A DNA stretch of 64,000 nt from Tachypleus tridentatus (taxonomy: Eukaryota; Arthropoda; Merostomata; Xiphosura; Limulidae). The position numbers and the translations under genes were made by a program. The first letter of the stretch is position 1; each line of letters starts with the position of its first letter. This document shows positions 1 through 12,383 of this stretch, piece after piece. The notes beneath the pieces were generated by a model that saw only the letters and a program-made list of their open reading frames with translations, was not told where the DNA came from and searched no databases. The DNA is taken from positions 68,501,558 to 68,565,557 of the forward strand of contig NC_134825.1 of assembly GCF_004210375.1 (NCBI RefSeq), in the 5' to 3' direction.

Positions 1-320
1 TAGACCGTTAATATGCCTGGCGTATCCCAGCTGACCTGATGAGTTCTGGTATTGATCAAAGGTTCTCATCGGTACTGAATATTGCAGAGCTAGGATAGTT
101 GATCTATATTTTTTAATTTATTTCCTCTTATAAGTTCATAGAATTTAACTGGTTGCTGGAGTGAAAAATGAATCCTTCCAAGAACGAGATCTATGTGGAC
201 ACCTACTTTTATAGCTAGGCAAAGATCTTTGTGGCGTACCTTGTAAGTTCTCAGATAACATACTTCAACCAGTAGTTTATATATTGTTCTATGCCATTTC
301 AAACCAGCTTGTACATGTCT

Positions 321-440
321 TCTGGTGGGACAGCGACACGTTTACAAGCTTACAACAATAAAAATCTGTGATTCGATTTCTAGCGATGGATACAGTAGAT
401 GGTTTAATGTAGCTTTGCTCTAAAAGACACAAACGTGTTT
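321..440 (+). repeat. Degenerate tRNA-derived SINE (family with '...GATGTGGCTTTGCTATAAG' tail)
   Basis: A tRNA-like head with a degraded box A (gtgggacagcga) is followed by a box B-like gattcgattt. The tail, cagtagatggtttaatgtag then ctttgctctaaaag, matches the better preserved tail at 63458-63500. It is diverged and therefore probably old. Confidence 0.5.
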
Positions 441-1639
441 CTTTATTACTTGTTTGAATAGCATAAATTCGTAGAAGTTCTACAAATTACAGTACGTAAC
501 CATTACCTGTGTAAAAATATAATCACGTGATTACGACATTGAGATATCTGGTCAACACGGGCTAGATTAACAACATGCAGAAAGAGCATGAATTTGAAAA
601 AACAAACAAACGTGAATATGTAATAAAACATCTTTATTCCAAAGGTGTTAATGAATCAAATAGTCTAATGTATTAGAAAATAAGTTACAAATTGCTGTAT
701 ATACAAAACACAAAAGTACTTGAATTGGAATCAACTGAAATAATTAGCAAAGGTTACTTTTTTCTAAATTTATTTCGTTAAAAAGTAGAATTAAAAATAA
801 CATTTCAAATACTTGTTACCGACGACAGTATATGGAAGTAATAAGTAATAATTGTGTGTTTTGTAAGTAAGATGTAATTTGTTCTTTCTTTCATGCCATT
901 ATCGTTAACATCATTGTATTTTATTATATATATTATTTTGTTTTATTAGTTTAGTATATGGTTTAATGGCTAACTTCAATCAAACAAATATCATTATGTC
1001 TGCAATCGAAAATATCGCTAGCAGCTAAGTACTTTGCTGATAGAAGAATTCGTTCTGATCTTTATACATACTATTTATTTAGCAGAACTCACAACAGAGT
1101 AGATTTTTAGTTTTGGTTCTCGTTGTGGTCAGCAGATGGTGCTTACTTGAGTAAAGGAGCATTATTATGCCAATATAATAATAGGTAAGCAAACATCGAT
1201 TTATGAGCGCAAGGAATACCTTTACTGATGATGGAACATATTACGTGTTTCGAGAGAACACTGGCCTGTCCTTTTTCAGCTATTATCAGTTATTTCAATT
1301 CAATACGTAACACGAATTTCGGAATGAAACTTTAATTTCTCTTCGCCTTTGTCGTGATTTTGATGTGGGCTGTACTTGAAGTTTTGTGGTTTTAACTTAA
1401 AACAGACTGTGTTTTCAAGACATGTTTGAAGACGCTTCAAGCAGTCAGGAGGAATCCAGAGAGCCTTGAACCCAGAATTCATAAACCAAATGACCCTTGT
1501 GAGGCATAGGATCTTTTAAAGTGACAAGGATCCATAAATCCAAATCTTGGAAGAAATGGGAATGCCAAAAAAATATGCCTGGGTCACTACCGGGAAGAAA
1601 AGGACTGAATAAGACATTTATGGAGGGAAAGATGAGAGT

Positions 1640-2120
1640 GAGAAACATTACATTATTTTCTCAGAAGATATTTACCATCAGAACGTTGCAGGCTTTTCAA
1701 GGAACGGCTATATTCGTAATCGCTGTTGTAATCATGGTAATAGATTTGGTTGAAAGGGAAGAAGCCGTCAAAAGCTATAGGGTCGGAATGTATAGGCGTG
1801 TGGAATCGAAGTTTTAGAAGATTTCATGAAGGATGTTCGCCGAAAGTGGTCAACGGTGGTCTTTACTCGTGTAAGGTTTAGCCTATGTGAACTTGGTGGC
1901 ATAAATGACGGTGTCTGCTTACATGGATGAATCGTTAGTTTCAAAGATGTCGATCTGGGTGGTTTGATCAGTTGTAGAAGTATTTCTACTTGTTTGCATG
2001 AATTGGTCAATAGATAGCAGAGTGGTACGTGGCGGCAGTTGGGTTGGTTGGCAAGTGCATTGCCAAAGTTGGTGAAACCTTTTACGATTTCCTTTATCGT
2101 GTTTTCGGTTTTGGAAATGA
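1640..2120 (-). repeat. Unclassified interspersed repeat with coding-like minus strand (copy 1)
   Basis: About 480 bp align by eye to 10372-10900 and 48965-49500. Read on the minus strand, the copies keep a common peptide pattern: TTSFISK, then EIV, QPNC, LLQL and PKSTS or PRSTS. This suggests that an ancestral reading frame was spread by a mobile element or a dispersed gene family. I do not recognise the family. The copy is cut by the assembly gap on one side. Confidence 0.5.
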
Positions 2121-2180
2121 AAGAAGTAGTAAAAGCAGTCTTATATACAAACAAGTATATAACTTTATATAGTTGTAAAC

Positions 2181-2680
2181 NNNNNNNNNNNNNNNNNNNN
2201 NNNNNNNNNNNNNNNNNNNNNNNNNNNNNNNNNNNNNNNNNNNNNNNNNNNNNNNNNNNNNNNNNNNNNNNNNNNNNNNNNNNNNNNNNNNNNNNNNNNN
2301 NNNNNNNNNNNNNNNNNNNNNNNNNNNNNNNNNNNNNNNNNNNNNNNNNNNNNNNNNNNNNNNNNNNNNNNNNNNNNNNNNNNNNNNNNNNNNNNNNNNN
2401 NNNNNNNNNNNNNNNNNNNNNNNNNNNNNNNNNNNNNNNNNNNNNNNNNNNNNNNNNNNNNNNNNNNNNNNNNNNNNNNNNNNNNNNNNNNNNNNNNNNN
2501 NNNNNNNNNNNNNNNNNNNNNNNNNNNNNNNNNNNNNNNNNNNNNNNNNNNNNNNNNNNNNNNNNNNNNNNNNNNNNNNNNNNNNNNNNNNNNNNNNNNN
2601 NNNNNNNNNNNNNNNNNNNNNNNNNNNNNNNNNNNNNNNNNNNNNNNNNNNNNNNNNNNNNNNNNNNNNNNNNNNNNNNN
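2181..2680. other. Assembly gap of exactly 500 N
   Basis: A run of exactly 500 N is a conventional placeholder and not a measured distance. The sequence immediately after it matches intron 6 of copy C near 41065. The missing exons 1-6 of copy A should therefore lie in or beyond this gap, if they exist. Confidence 0.97.
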
Positions 2681-2839
2681 TCCACATCATAAAAGCGATA
2701 AACAGAAGTAATATAGTGATTTCAATAACCCAAGTTATTGTTTTAATATTTACTGTACATCACGAAAATGTACTTACGAAAATTTTGTCGGTTGCTAAAA
2801 CATTTTATCAAACTTTAATTTGATGTGTTATGGTTACAG

Positions 2840-5800
2840 TTTGCCGAGCCTTGGGGCTCCCCTGTCGGCCAGTTTCAAACTTCGTGTCAGCTCATGATGC
2901 AGACGCCACATTAACCATTGACAAACTATTTAACGAAAACGGAGATCAGATGTCTGGAGGAACAAACGATTCAATATGGTACTTAAGGTTTTATGTTACT
3001 TTAATGTGATAATATTGTTCCAAATTATTGTATATTAACGGCATGTTCAGATAAGATTTAATTACTAGCCGTTTTAGTACAGTTTTATAAAGAGTTTCTG
3101 CATTTGTTTTTCTTATATATATATATTATATGATATATAACTTTTGAAAATACGTTTCTAAACTGTGAAAAGTTAAGGGAAAGTAGCTCATTATAACAGA
3201 AGGTTTTTCTTTTATCTTTATGACAAGAGCATCCTCTAACGATCGATCACAAAACGTGTTAAGTAAGTGTGACTTTGTCACTGAGTTTTGAACGGAATGA
3301 AATCAATGTTTTAAACATTTTTAAGTATTATATATAAAGAAATCTTTCTTCTGTGATTAGTTTTACAACACGAAACTCGTTCACTTTATTCAGATAACCT
3401 CTGAATAAGAAACAAAGATGTATTAACTAACTCGACAACTCGTGTTTCAGGAACTTCCATGTATGGAATGAGTGTTGGATGGCGAGATCTGACCTTCCTG
3501 CAGGATACGGGGGATGGCAAATAGTTGACGCCACCCCACAGGAAACCAGCGAAGGTATTGTGCAACTCATAAAAATTATAGTTTCTATGTAAATATTTGA
3601 GAATATATTTACGTACGTGTGAATAATACGAAAACTGTGGTTTTGTATGATGACTTGCAGTTTGGATCTTGCAATTTAATATTAAACTCAGTTAAAGCAA
3701 GTTTCATAGTCTTAGAATCAAGAAATTTTAAAGCAATATCAAAAATTACTCTTTACTTTAAAGTTCTGGAAATATAATTAGAAGATATGTTTTGATATTT
3801 TCACTCAGGTATCTATCAGTTAGGACCAGCATCTCAACTAGCTGTGAAAAGAGGAGAAGTTGGATACAGATACGACGTCCCTTTTGTCTTCGCTGAAGTC
3901 AATGCAGACATCGTGTACTGGCAGAAAGACCGAAAAGCGGAAACTGGGTGGAAAAAAATGAAAACAAACACTAGCCAGTACGTAATTTTAAGTGTTACAT
4001 GTTGTTTCTGAATGTACACCGTATTCACAGATATAAACACGCTACACAAATAACAGAGGACAAGGCACTTGTAGTGGCTGATACTCTGGTTGGCTTCTTT
4101 TATTTCGTTCCGTAGTAACAACTCAGGAACGTGTATACCTGAATACAAGTGTCTGCGACCTCATAGTTCAGCCACCTTGTATACAAAGTGCTGTTAAGGT
4201 TGAAAATTCCAGTTCCTGAAATCTTATGCATGTTTTTGAGCACAATACATTTCAGTTAAAAATACCGCTTTGTTTTATCTATATAAATCACACTTCTTAT
4301 TTATAAGCTGGTCTTTGCTTGCATAATAAAAATAGGCCCGAGAAGACAAACTTTTCTTATGATAGGTTATTCCTCAAAGATAATTAATCCAATTATTAAT
4401 TAATGCAATCAAAAGCTATCAATTTGATATTACGTCTGGCTGCAGATATTGTTTAAAAGATAATTATTTTTTAGTAGACGTAAATGTTCAATGTTAAATG
4501 AATTACTAACAAGTAACTGACTGAAGCTATTTCATTTCCGTTCCATGTTAGGTTTAACTCCCACAACAACAACTTGCTTAATTTGAGAATTAGCTTGTTT
4601 CAAAGGCACAATACGAGTGTGATAAACTGTTGTTTTTTTAAACTTATAGTGTGGGCCGTCTTATACTAACAAAGAAGGTTGGAGTTGATGATGATTATGG
4701 AAACAGGGATGCTGAGGATATCACTTACGAGTATAAAAACAAAGAGGTAGAAAGTAACCAGTATATGTTTATAAAAATAAACCGACGTTTTGAACACTTG
4801 TGTATTGGAGAGTTTGTTTATTTTGTTTCTAAGTGGAAAGCTACACAATGAGTTTGAAAAATAAAATTGCACCAGAGAATCTTGTTGCCTGATAAAACTG
4901 GTTTATGTCCTGCAGGAACCGAGGAAGAGAGAATGTCTGTACTGAACGCCACAAACAACGATATTGTGAGACACAGATTCGACCGACCTGTTGAAAAAGA
5001 AGACGTTTCATTCGAGCTATTGGAGAGTAAGAAAGTGATGATAGGACGGCCATTCGATGTAACAATAAAGATTAAAAATCTGAGCAGCAAACCCAGAACA
5101 GTGTCAGTCATATTGTCAGCCAGCAGCGTTTACTACACTGGAATTACAGCTAAAATGTTGAAACGGAAGAGTGATAAATTTATCCTTCAACCTAAGCAAG
5201 GTACACTTATGTTACCTAGTTTCACTTTTCTTGTATCCGTATGATTTGTACTGATTAGAAGATAGACCTCATGAGCTGTTTATAGAATAATCTAATTACC
5301 ATATGTAAGGTAATTGATAAACAGGACAGGTGTGGGTGTTGACGAAGTAAATAGAGTTCTGATAAAACTGTAATTGCGTAGTTCAGTTTTTAGTAACGTA
5401 GAAGTCTAATACAACTTTATTTAAAATGATAAACACTGTTGTACTAGTTCAACATAACTGTTCTTAAATTAATTAACACCATTGTTTCTAATTGAAGGTT
5501 TTCTATCATAGCAACAAATTTGTTCTAATATATATATGTATATATTTAAAGTTAAATTTGATATTTCCCAGAAGTAATGTTCAGGAATTTTCTATCTTTA
5601 TATAAGTAACGAAAAATGATGATGTAACTAAAGATATGTATTCACAATATTTATTATTAAAAACAATGAATTACATAGAATTAACTTGTGATCTAGTGTT
5701 GTCACAAGAAAAATGTGTAGCATAAACGTGTACAAATGAATTTAACGTTCGGTACGCATTGAGAAATAGGTTTAGGGAAAATTGTAATAACTGTCTGTAG

Positions 5801-6958
5801 GGATTATAGAGATTCGTTTTACATAGAAAGTTATATTAAATATGTGTTATTTACAGAGGAACTTCTTTCAATTAAATTGACCTCAAGCGAATATCTCGAC
5901 AAACTGGTGGATTACGCCATGATAAAATCTACGCTTTGGCCACAGTGATGGAAACGCAGCAATCCTGGTCTGGTGAGGACGATTTTGTACTGGACAAACC
6001 GAAGTTGAGTCTTGAGGTAAGGTCAAATAAAGTTATTATTTTTAAAATTCTAACGATAGACACTACATTATGTTCCATATCTAGAATCCATGATAAATCC
6101 TCGATAATGAAATGTACTGTTATTATTATTTAACTTAGGTCCACGGAACTCCAGAGGTTGGAAGACCATTTGAATTAGTTATCACTTTTCAAAACCCACT
6201 GAAAGTATACTCTGGAAGATTGTGTCTTCAATATTGAAGGACCGGGACTTGCAGGACCGTACCATTCATAAAAGTTCAGGTGTGGAAAATGTGCTTTCTC
6301 GTTGTCTTAAAATAAAGTAACTCTCCGTATTTGAGTAAATTTAATTTCACACAAAATTTCTTTAAACCTATCCGTATTTACGAACAAACAAATACCATTC
6401 GTCTTTACTTTATAATAACAATTCTAAAATAAACTAAATCAGCGACAATGTGTGAGAAGTTGATAAAACACGGTTAAAAGAGTAAGAGATACTTCTGAGA
6501 CTTAACAGTTGTTTCTCATATAGTAATTTTAACTTTGTTTGTAATATTGTTTAATTTTAATTTCATTTAACCAACATTTAAATGGTGAGATAATTATACA
6601 CAAAAAAACTCAATTAAGATCTTCTTAAGTCGAACAACTGTAGTTCAGAGACTAGTTATGATTAAGTTTGTTGATTAACATCGAATTTGAATAATGTTAC
6701 CTGTTTAACTACGTTTAAAACAATACAAAGTTTACAATGGATGGTTATATTATGTATGTTTCATAACATAATTTTGTACCATTACAGGGATATCAAACCA
6801 GGTGAAACTATAACTCATAACGAAAACTCGTTCCTCAGCAGCCTGGTTTCCAAGACAATATTCGTCACTTTCAGCTCTCGGCAGCTCATCCAGCTCATGG
6901 GATCAAAACATATTGAGGTGATCCCAAAATCCGATCAAACCACAACGAGACTTTATAA
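2840..6958 (+). pseudogene. Transglutaminase copy A: 5'-incomplete and damaged (exons 7-14)
   Basis: Exons by alignment to copy C: 2840-2978, 3451-3554, 3809-3977, 4650-4746, 4916-5200, 5857-6016, 6139-6279, 6788-6958. Exons 1-6, including the active-site Cys exon, are absent because the contig begins in intron 6. The His (NFHVWNECW) and Asp (VDATPQE) motifs of the catalytic triad and the Ca-ligand stretch AEVNAD are present. Compared with C, the exon 10 splice donor is altered (gag|gtagaa instead of gaag|gtaagt), exon 12 lacks one A, exon 13 has 4 extra bases, and exon 14 has several compensating and non-compensating indels that change the C-terminus. The protein would be out of frame after exon 10 unless splicing shifts. 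I read it as a decaying or non-functional paralogue. Some homopolymer changes could be sequencing errors, but the exon 13 and donor changes are not simple homopolymer slips. Confidence 0.8.
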
Positions 6959-8976
6959 GTTCTGTTTAAAGTTACTGTTTGAGATGCAGTGTTGTAAACT
7001 TTAGGTTATTGAATCGTGTTGTTTAATTAATATACTCGTATTTCTGTGTAACTTATGCCTTTCAGGGATCAACTTTTTTTTTTTAAGCATGTTAATTTTC
7101 TGTTTTTGCTTTCTCATTGCAATACGATATGTTATAATATTTCTTGGAATTTTTAAATATATTTTTGAAGTCTTGAAGATTGATGCTATATTTATACCAC
7201 TTGGGTTCAACGAGTGAGCAATTTTTCACTTAAAATATATTTTCCATGTCTCCAGTTTAAATCACGTATTTGTTTCTGTTAAAATACTTAATATCTGTTG
7301 TGTATTTTTCAAATTAAGATCGTATTTATTTATTTATTTATATATTTATTTATTTATATCTCGTGCAGTAGATGACAAAATGCTCATAGTGTATTAAACT
7401 TTTTTAGAAATATCAATGAAATATAGTATCTGTTTGAATTAATTCGTGAAGGTAGGTTTGCCATTAAGTACACTTTCAAAGTTAGTTCCTTATTAGAACC
7501 ACAAAGAAAATCGAAAAACATTTTAATTAAAATATCCAAGTCATGGTGATGATTTCATGTCTGGAAAGTGAGTTGCGCTGGAGTAAACAAATAACGATTT
7601 CAATTTGAAGATCTAGAATTAACAAATTTCACGTTTTCAAAATCAATGACATTTTTAAAGTTTGTTTTGTCATACCAAAGTCACCTCGTATTATTTGTTG
7701 TGTCAACCAACTAGAATCGAACCTATGATTTTAGCGTTTTATTTCTGAAGATATACCACTGTTTCACTTGATATATAACCCACATGTGAATACTTAAAGA
7801 ATCTGTTATCAAGGTCATACCAAAAGAGTTATTATGTTACTGTTTCTATCACTGGGTATATTCTTGTTAATTAATTTGTAAAAAATCCAACTCAATAAAC
7901 AGAAACAGAAAATGTTTCATTTCTTCCAGCATACATAGTTTCACAAAGTAACACCAACTAATCCACATGTCTAACTCACAGAGAAACTAAATATTGCTTG
8001 TTAAATTTCCTCCGTCGTATATAACACCGTCTAACAGACTGACTCTAAGTGATTAACCAGCCCATCCACTAATTCACTGTGGTATTTTTATGAAATACTA
8101 GTTTTCCAAAGTCTTTCGAAAATTGGATATGTGACGTAAGATTTAAACACTGGAATTTCTGAATAATTACGTCATACCGAACCTTTTATCTAGAAAAAAA
8201 AAACTAAATTAAATCACTCAAAAGAAAACCTATAACTCTGGGCCTTCAAGACTTTGAAATCGTTAGAACAATTTTAACACACAAATGGAACAAAGTGTGT
8301 TAAAGTTCCATATTATTTATGTATTCTAATGTACAATTATGAAGATGTAATATTTGTTAATGGAATTATCAGTACTAAATCGTTAATTAAACGAAAAAAG
8401 AAACAAGATCTTTTTACTCTTCCGTGGTTTGTGGAACTTGGACGAAACGATCTCTGTCCTTTGTTTTCATTTTGTGTCTTATCACGTGGCGAGTTCTCTA
8501 TGGTAAATGGTTGAACGAATCCTTTTATGTCTGTAGTTCTCTTTATAATCTGGACGTTGTCTCAACAGGTTCTCATGCATGTTTAATTAGTTTGCCGAAA
8601 GCTAAAGTTTTGCTAGAGATGTAACAATTATCTGGTCTCCTGTCGACGTCTTTCGAAAGATTGTCAGAACACTTAATATTTCTTCTGGTTTCTTGTCTGT
8701 TACATTCAAGGTCGACTCTTCTCATAACACTGTGCACCAATCTTTGTAGTTATCTGAAGTCCATTCTCTAGCGGTGTAATTGTTATATAATGTATATTTG
8801 TTTCCTTGTCGTAGGCTATAAAACAATTTGAAACTACCCTAACTTCAAAACCGCGTTTCTAAATAAGTAATTTTCAAATATGCACTCATTCTTGGTATGT
8901 ATTATCCACACAGTATGAAGTGTAGAGAATATATTCTGAAGACGGCTGGAACGGGTGTAAGAATTGTTATTATAAA

Positions 8977-9070
8977 AGTACAGAATAATGTTTCGACCTT
9001 CTTAGATCATATTCAGGTCTTTGTTTTAGTTTCAATATGACCTAAGAAGGTCGAAAGGTTATTCTGTACT
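8977..9070. repeat. Foldback (inverted-repeat) element with hammerhead-like arms, copy 1
   Basis: A 94-bp palindrome with arms of about 36 bp (agtacagaataa at one end, ttattctgtact at the other) and a few mismatches around a short central loop. Each arm carries the motif TTTCGACCTTCTTAG or its complement. That motif is common at the ends of Penelope-like elements, where hammerhead-type ribozymes are known. The pair looks like two such ends joined head to head. One arm keeps GAAAC and the other has GAAAG, so both appear degraded as ribozymes. Confidence 0.6.
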
Positions 9071-9780
9071 TTATTTTAATTAAAATACTGATACCCATAC
9101 CAGCCGAATAAATTTTTATTTCGTGTGGGTTTCTCGTTATCAGGAAGCGCAGAGAAGTTATCCACAGGAACTGTAACATTCTTCTTGTTGTAATTTTATG
9201 TCCACTTTCAGTTCGAATTATTCGATAATAATTCTTTCTCTCTAAATGAAATTTTCGCTCTCTGTTACTAAATCCAATACTGAACAGTTGTCGCTGTAGA
9301 ACCAGTATTGATCAACATGTTTCAAGGATTTTCATCAACGAATCCATTATCTCGTGTGCTGGTTTTTATAAATAATTAACAGTTTATATATTTTAGAGTA
9401 AATGGAGTTTTGTTAGTAAAATCTCGCCCATAAGCTCAGCTAATTCCTATTGTCCGATGTCTGAATTACTCACTCTCACCGGTTCCTTCATCTGACTAAA
9501 GTCGTCACTATGGCGATGTCTCACTCTTTAAATACCATCTGTTTATTCCTTACACTCTATAGTGATGACTGTGTTCAAACATATATAACAGTTCTCTTTT
9601 ACTGACATCCTTTGGAAGGAATTTTAAATCCCTATCAACTTATTCCAACAGTTATTGGTAATATGTCCTTTCACGATACAGTCGAAATAACTACTGTCTT
9701 GTAGTTTCCATCTTCCGTTCTAAATAATTAATTATTTAATTATTCGTTTCACTTCTTCTGGAATACCGTCAGAGGGAGTT

Positions 9781-10014
9781 CAGCTAGCACAGATAACCCT
9801 AATATTGCAGTGTAAGACTAGATGGAAAGCAGCTAGTAATCATCACCCACCGCCAACTCTTGGGTTACTCTTTTACCAACAAATAGTGGGATTCACCATT
9901 ACTTTATAACATCTCACGGCTGAAAGGGCGAGCATGTTTGGCGTGATGGGGATTCGAACCCGCAACCCTCGAATTACGAGTCGAGTGCCTTAACCACCTG
10001 GCCATGCCGGGGCT
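9781..10014 (-). repeat. tRNA-derived SINE, minus strand
   Basis: Read on the minus strand it begins with a tRNA-like head: ggcatggccaggtggttaag (box A region), then ggttcgaatcccc (box B), then the family body with the Pol III-type SINE region ending in ctgtgctagctg. It is absent at the matching position downstream of copies B (about 29480) and D (about 63570) and present downstream of C (48376-48609). It was therefore inserted before A and C separated but after the older gene duplication. Confidence 0.8.
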
Positions 10015-10371
10015 CACTTTGCGTGAAGTGATTATCCTGAATTTCTGTATGGTGTTTTTAGATCTTTATCGGTGATTTTAATGGATGTAAGTTCTATCGT
10101 CAACTGTCAAACTTCCTTCAAAGATGATCATATGCCTTGCTTTAGTCTAATTCAGATATCCTAATATATTACGGTAATTTTGAACTGCTGAGTGGATTAA
10201 TGAATCCACACTTCATGTGGAACATCCTTACAAGATATCTTGATAAAGGTTTTCAAGTTCTGTTAAACTATCATCCACACTCTTTATTCTGCTTCAAAAC
10301 TGTTTTATAATTATTATATACAGGGATGTAGAAGGAAAATTAAAACTGGCGGAGGACCAAAGCTGATTGTG

Positions 10372-11160
10372 TGAAACATTACATTAGTTTCTCAGAAGAT
10401 AGTTACCATCAGAACGTTGCAGGCTTTTAAAGGAACGGTTACATTCGTAGTCCCTGTTGTAATCATAGTAGTTAGTTGGGTCGAAAGGGAGAATCCGTCA
10501 AAATTGTAGGGTCGGAATATATAGGCGTGTGAAATCGGAGTTATAGAATATTTCTGGAAGATTATTTGTCGAAGGTGGTCAACAGTGGTGGTAAATGTTT
10601 GCTTGTTTTTTCTACTGATATGAGGCGTAGTCTACGTGAACTTGGTGGCATAAATGGTATGTCTGTTTACATGGCTGAATCTTTGGTTTCAAGATGTTGA
10701 TTTGGGAAACTTGAACAGTTGTAAAAGTACTTCTGCTTGTTCGGACGAATTGGACGATAGAGGGTGGAGTGGCGCCTGGTGGCAGTTGGGTTGATAGCTT
10801 GAAGTAATTTTGATTATTAGATTGCCAAGTTGGTGAAGCGTATTTACGATTTCCTCTGTAATGTTTTTCGGTTTTGAAATGAAAGAAGTAGTTAAAGAAG
10901 ACATGGCTGATAATAAGTTCTTCTGTCGGTTTGGATTGTGTGATGATTTTTTTTGAATTAATTGGCAGTTAATCGGGAGCGGATTCATTGAACACCATGC
11001 AGTTTAATGTTGTTGATTGTTCGAGGGATTGTTAGATTTCATCAAGAGTTATGGTGAATCAATTCGGATGAAAGCTGAACAATGATCAGGTTTATCTGTC
11101 TAAAATTATGGAGATCCCGTCAAAGGTAACGGATGAGATTGCGCAGCTTATATCGGGACA
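10372..11160 (-). repeat. Unclassified interspersed repeat with coding-like minus strand (copy 2)
   Basis: The minus strand encodes about 99 residues without a stop at 10689-10988, with the pattern SLTTSFISKPKNITEEIV, then LLQLFKFPKSTS. The same pattern is seen in diverged form at 1768-2110. A 19-20 base A-run follows at about 11166. I do not recognise the family. The element sits at the same place downstream of copy C. Confidence 0.5.
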
Positions 11161-11842
11161 TAGCTAAAAAAAAAAAAAAAAAAATTGACCGAGTTGCAAG
11201 TCGAGAGATTTCAACTGCTTAACACCCTCTCCCCAAAGAACTATACCAATACAAAGCTTATAAGTTATAAAGATAAAAGACTCAAACATTCAATGTGGTA
11301 GAAATTATATCAGCAGATAACAGACTACAGAAAAGGGTGGATTCTGGTTAAGTCAGTGAAAAGTGAATAAACCTTGCTAAATATGGTTAATGTTGCTAGG
11401 GCCATTATCATGGTTTAATGAAAAATCACTTGCCTTAATAATTTCTGTAGATTCTAAAGAGTTTGTTTCTTCTTCGTGGACACAAATTTGTATAACACGA
11501 ATTGCGTTGGTGAAGTAGGAGGGTGTAGGATGTATTCTGTCATAGGTGGTGGTTAGTTCTCAGATAATACCGATTAAAAACAGTTACTTAAGATACAAAG
11601 ACTAGGTTTATAAATCAAATTATGGACTAATGATTGGATTCATCCATTTCCTCTACTTAGTGACCTCTCTGTTAATATTGTTTTGTGTCATTCGTTGTGT
11701 TATTAGTTGGTTATTTAAAGAAAGCTATTAAATCATTTGAACACTCCTCTGTGTCCAGTCAGGGAACTATAAAAACAACGCATTTTTACTTTTTAAGTGA
11801 AAGTTTTTGTTATTTTAGAGCAAAGACAAAGTGACCTATTTG

Positions 11843-12255
11843 CTGAGTATACGGCGGGGAATCAAAACCTGGATATTAGTTTCGCAAGTCCGTAACCTTC
11901 TCTTGTAATACTGCAGCGAATAGCTTAGACCTTTAGATGTAAAACACAGCGTGTTAATAAAAATAAAGAATATAAACAATTTGTTCTCAAGCTAATATAT
12001 TCGTGAGAAAAAGACCCAGAGTTCCTCTATGAGGTACACCACAGCAGATGAACAACGTGGTCGTCCCACTGTCTACACTAATATCAGTAAAGGGGTATCT
12101 TTCAATTTTGGTAACAGAAATATTTATAGACAGAGAAAGCAGTAAGGAAAAGGCGCTTGTATGGGGCTCAAGTCTCACCGTAACGAGTCTTAGCGTCCCC
12201 CTAAATCCCTCTCCCAACAAAAGAACGCTTACTTTTAATGTTGACCCACTTCTCG
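11843..12255. repeat. Segment of about 412 bp present in the A-B spacer but missing in the C-D spacer
   Basis: The matching place in the C-D spacer (50444-50446) joins cctatttg directly to ttcgtttgaaac. The segment therefore is an insertion here or a deletion there. It contains a stretch resembling a minus-strand tRNA-type head near 11855-11905. No coding potential is recognised. Confidence 0.5.
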
Positions 12256-12383
12256 TTCGTTTGAAACAAAATAAAACGCAGAGTACTTATTGGTTTTAAG
12301 TAGTTTGACTGAGAAATGTATTTAATTTGTATAATGAAAGGATTTCTCAATTTAGACTGGATCGCTAATTGTTTTATACAGTT

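Larger units (their letters stand above)
1..2180. other. Non-coding flank of the contig before the gap
   Basis: This stretch has no open frame that looks like a host gene. It is AT-rich. It holds a degenerate tRNA-derived SINE near 321-440 and a copy of an unclassified coding-like repeat at about 1640-2120; the rest shows nothing I can name. By eye it does not match the spacer or gene DNA after the gap except for that repeat, so its true distance and order relative to copy A are uncertain. Confidence 0.6.

Noticed and set aside
1768-2692. Long frames running through the N block
   Set aside because: They are artefacts of translating N. Only the part before 2180 has real sequence.
3834-4148. 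104-codon minus-strand frame repeated at 24359 and 42436
   Set aside because: It is antisense to exon 9 and the following intron; its conservation follows from the exon on the plus strand.
8329-8624. Overlapping short plus-strand frames of 61-66 codons after copy A
   Set aside because: They are not kept in the homologous DNA after B and D, have no splice or domain signs, and start codons without context.
9940-10012. tRNA gene candidate (box A and box B present)
   Set aside because: The same head appears many times, always followed by the same long body and tail. It is the tRNA-derived part of a SINE, and the copies do not keep a proper cloverleaf.
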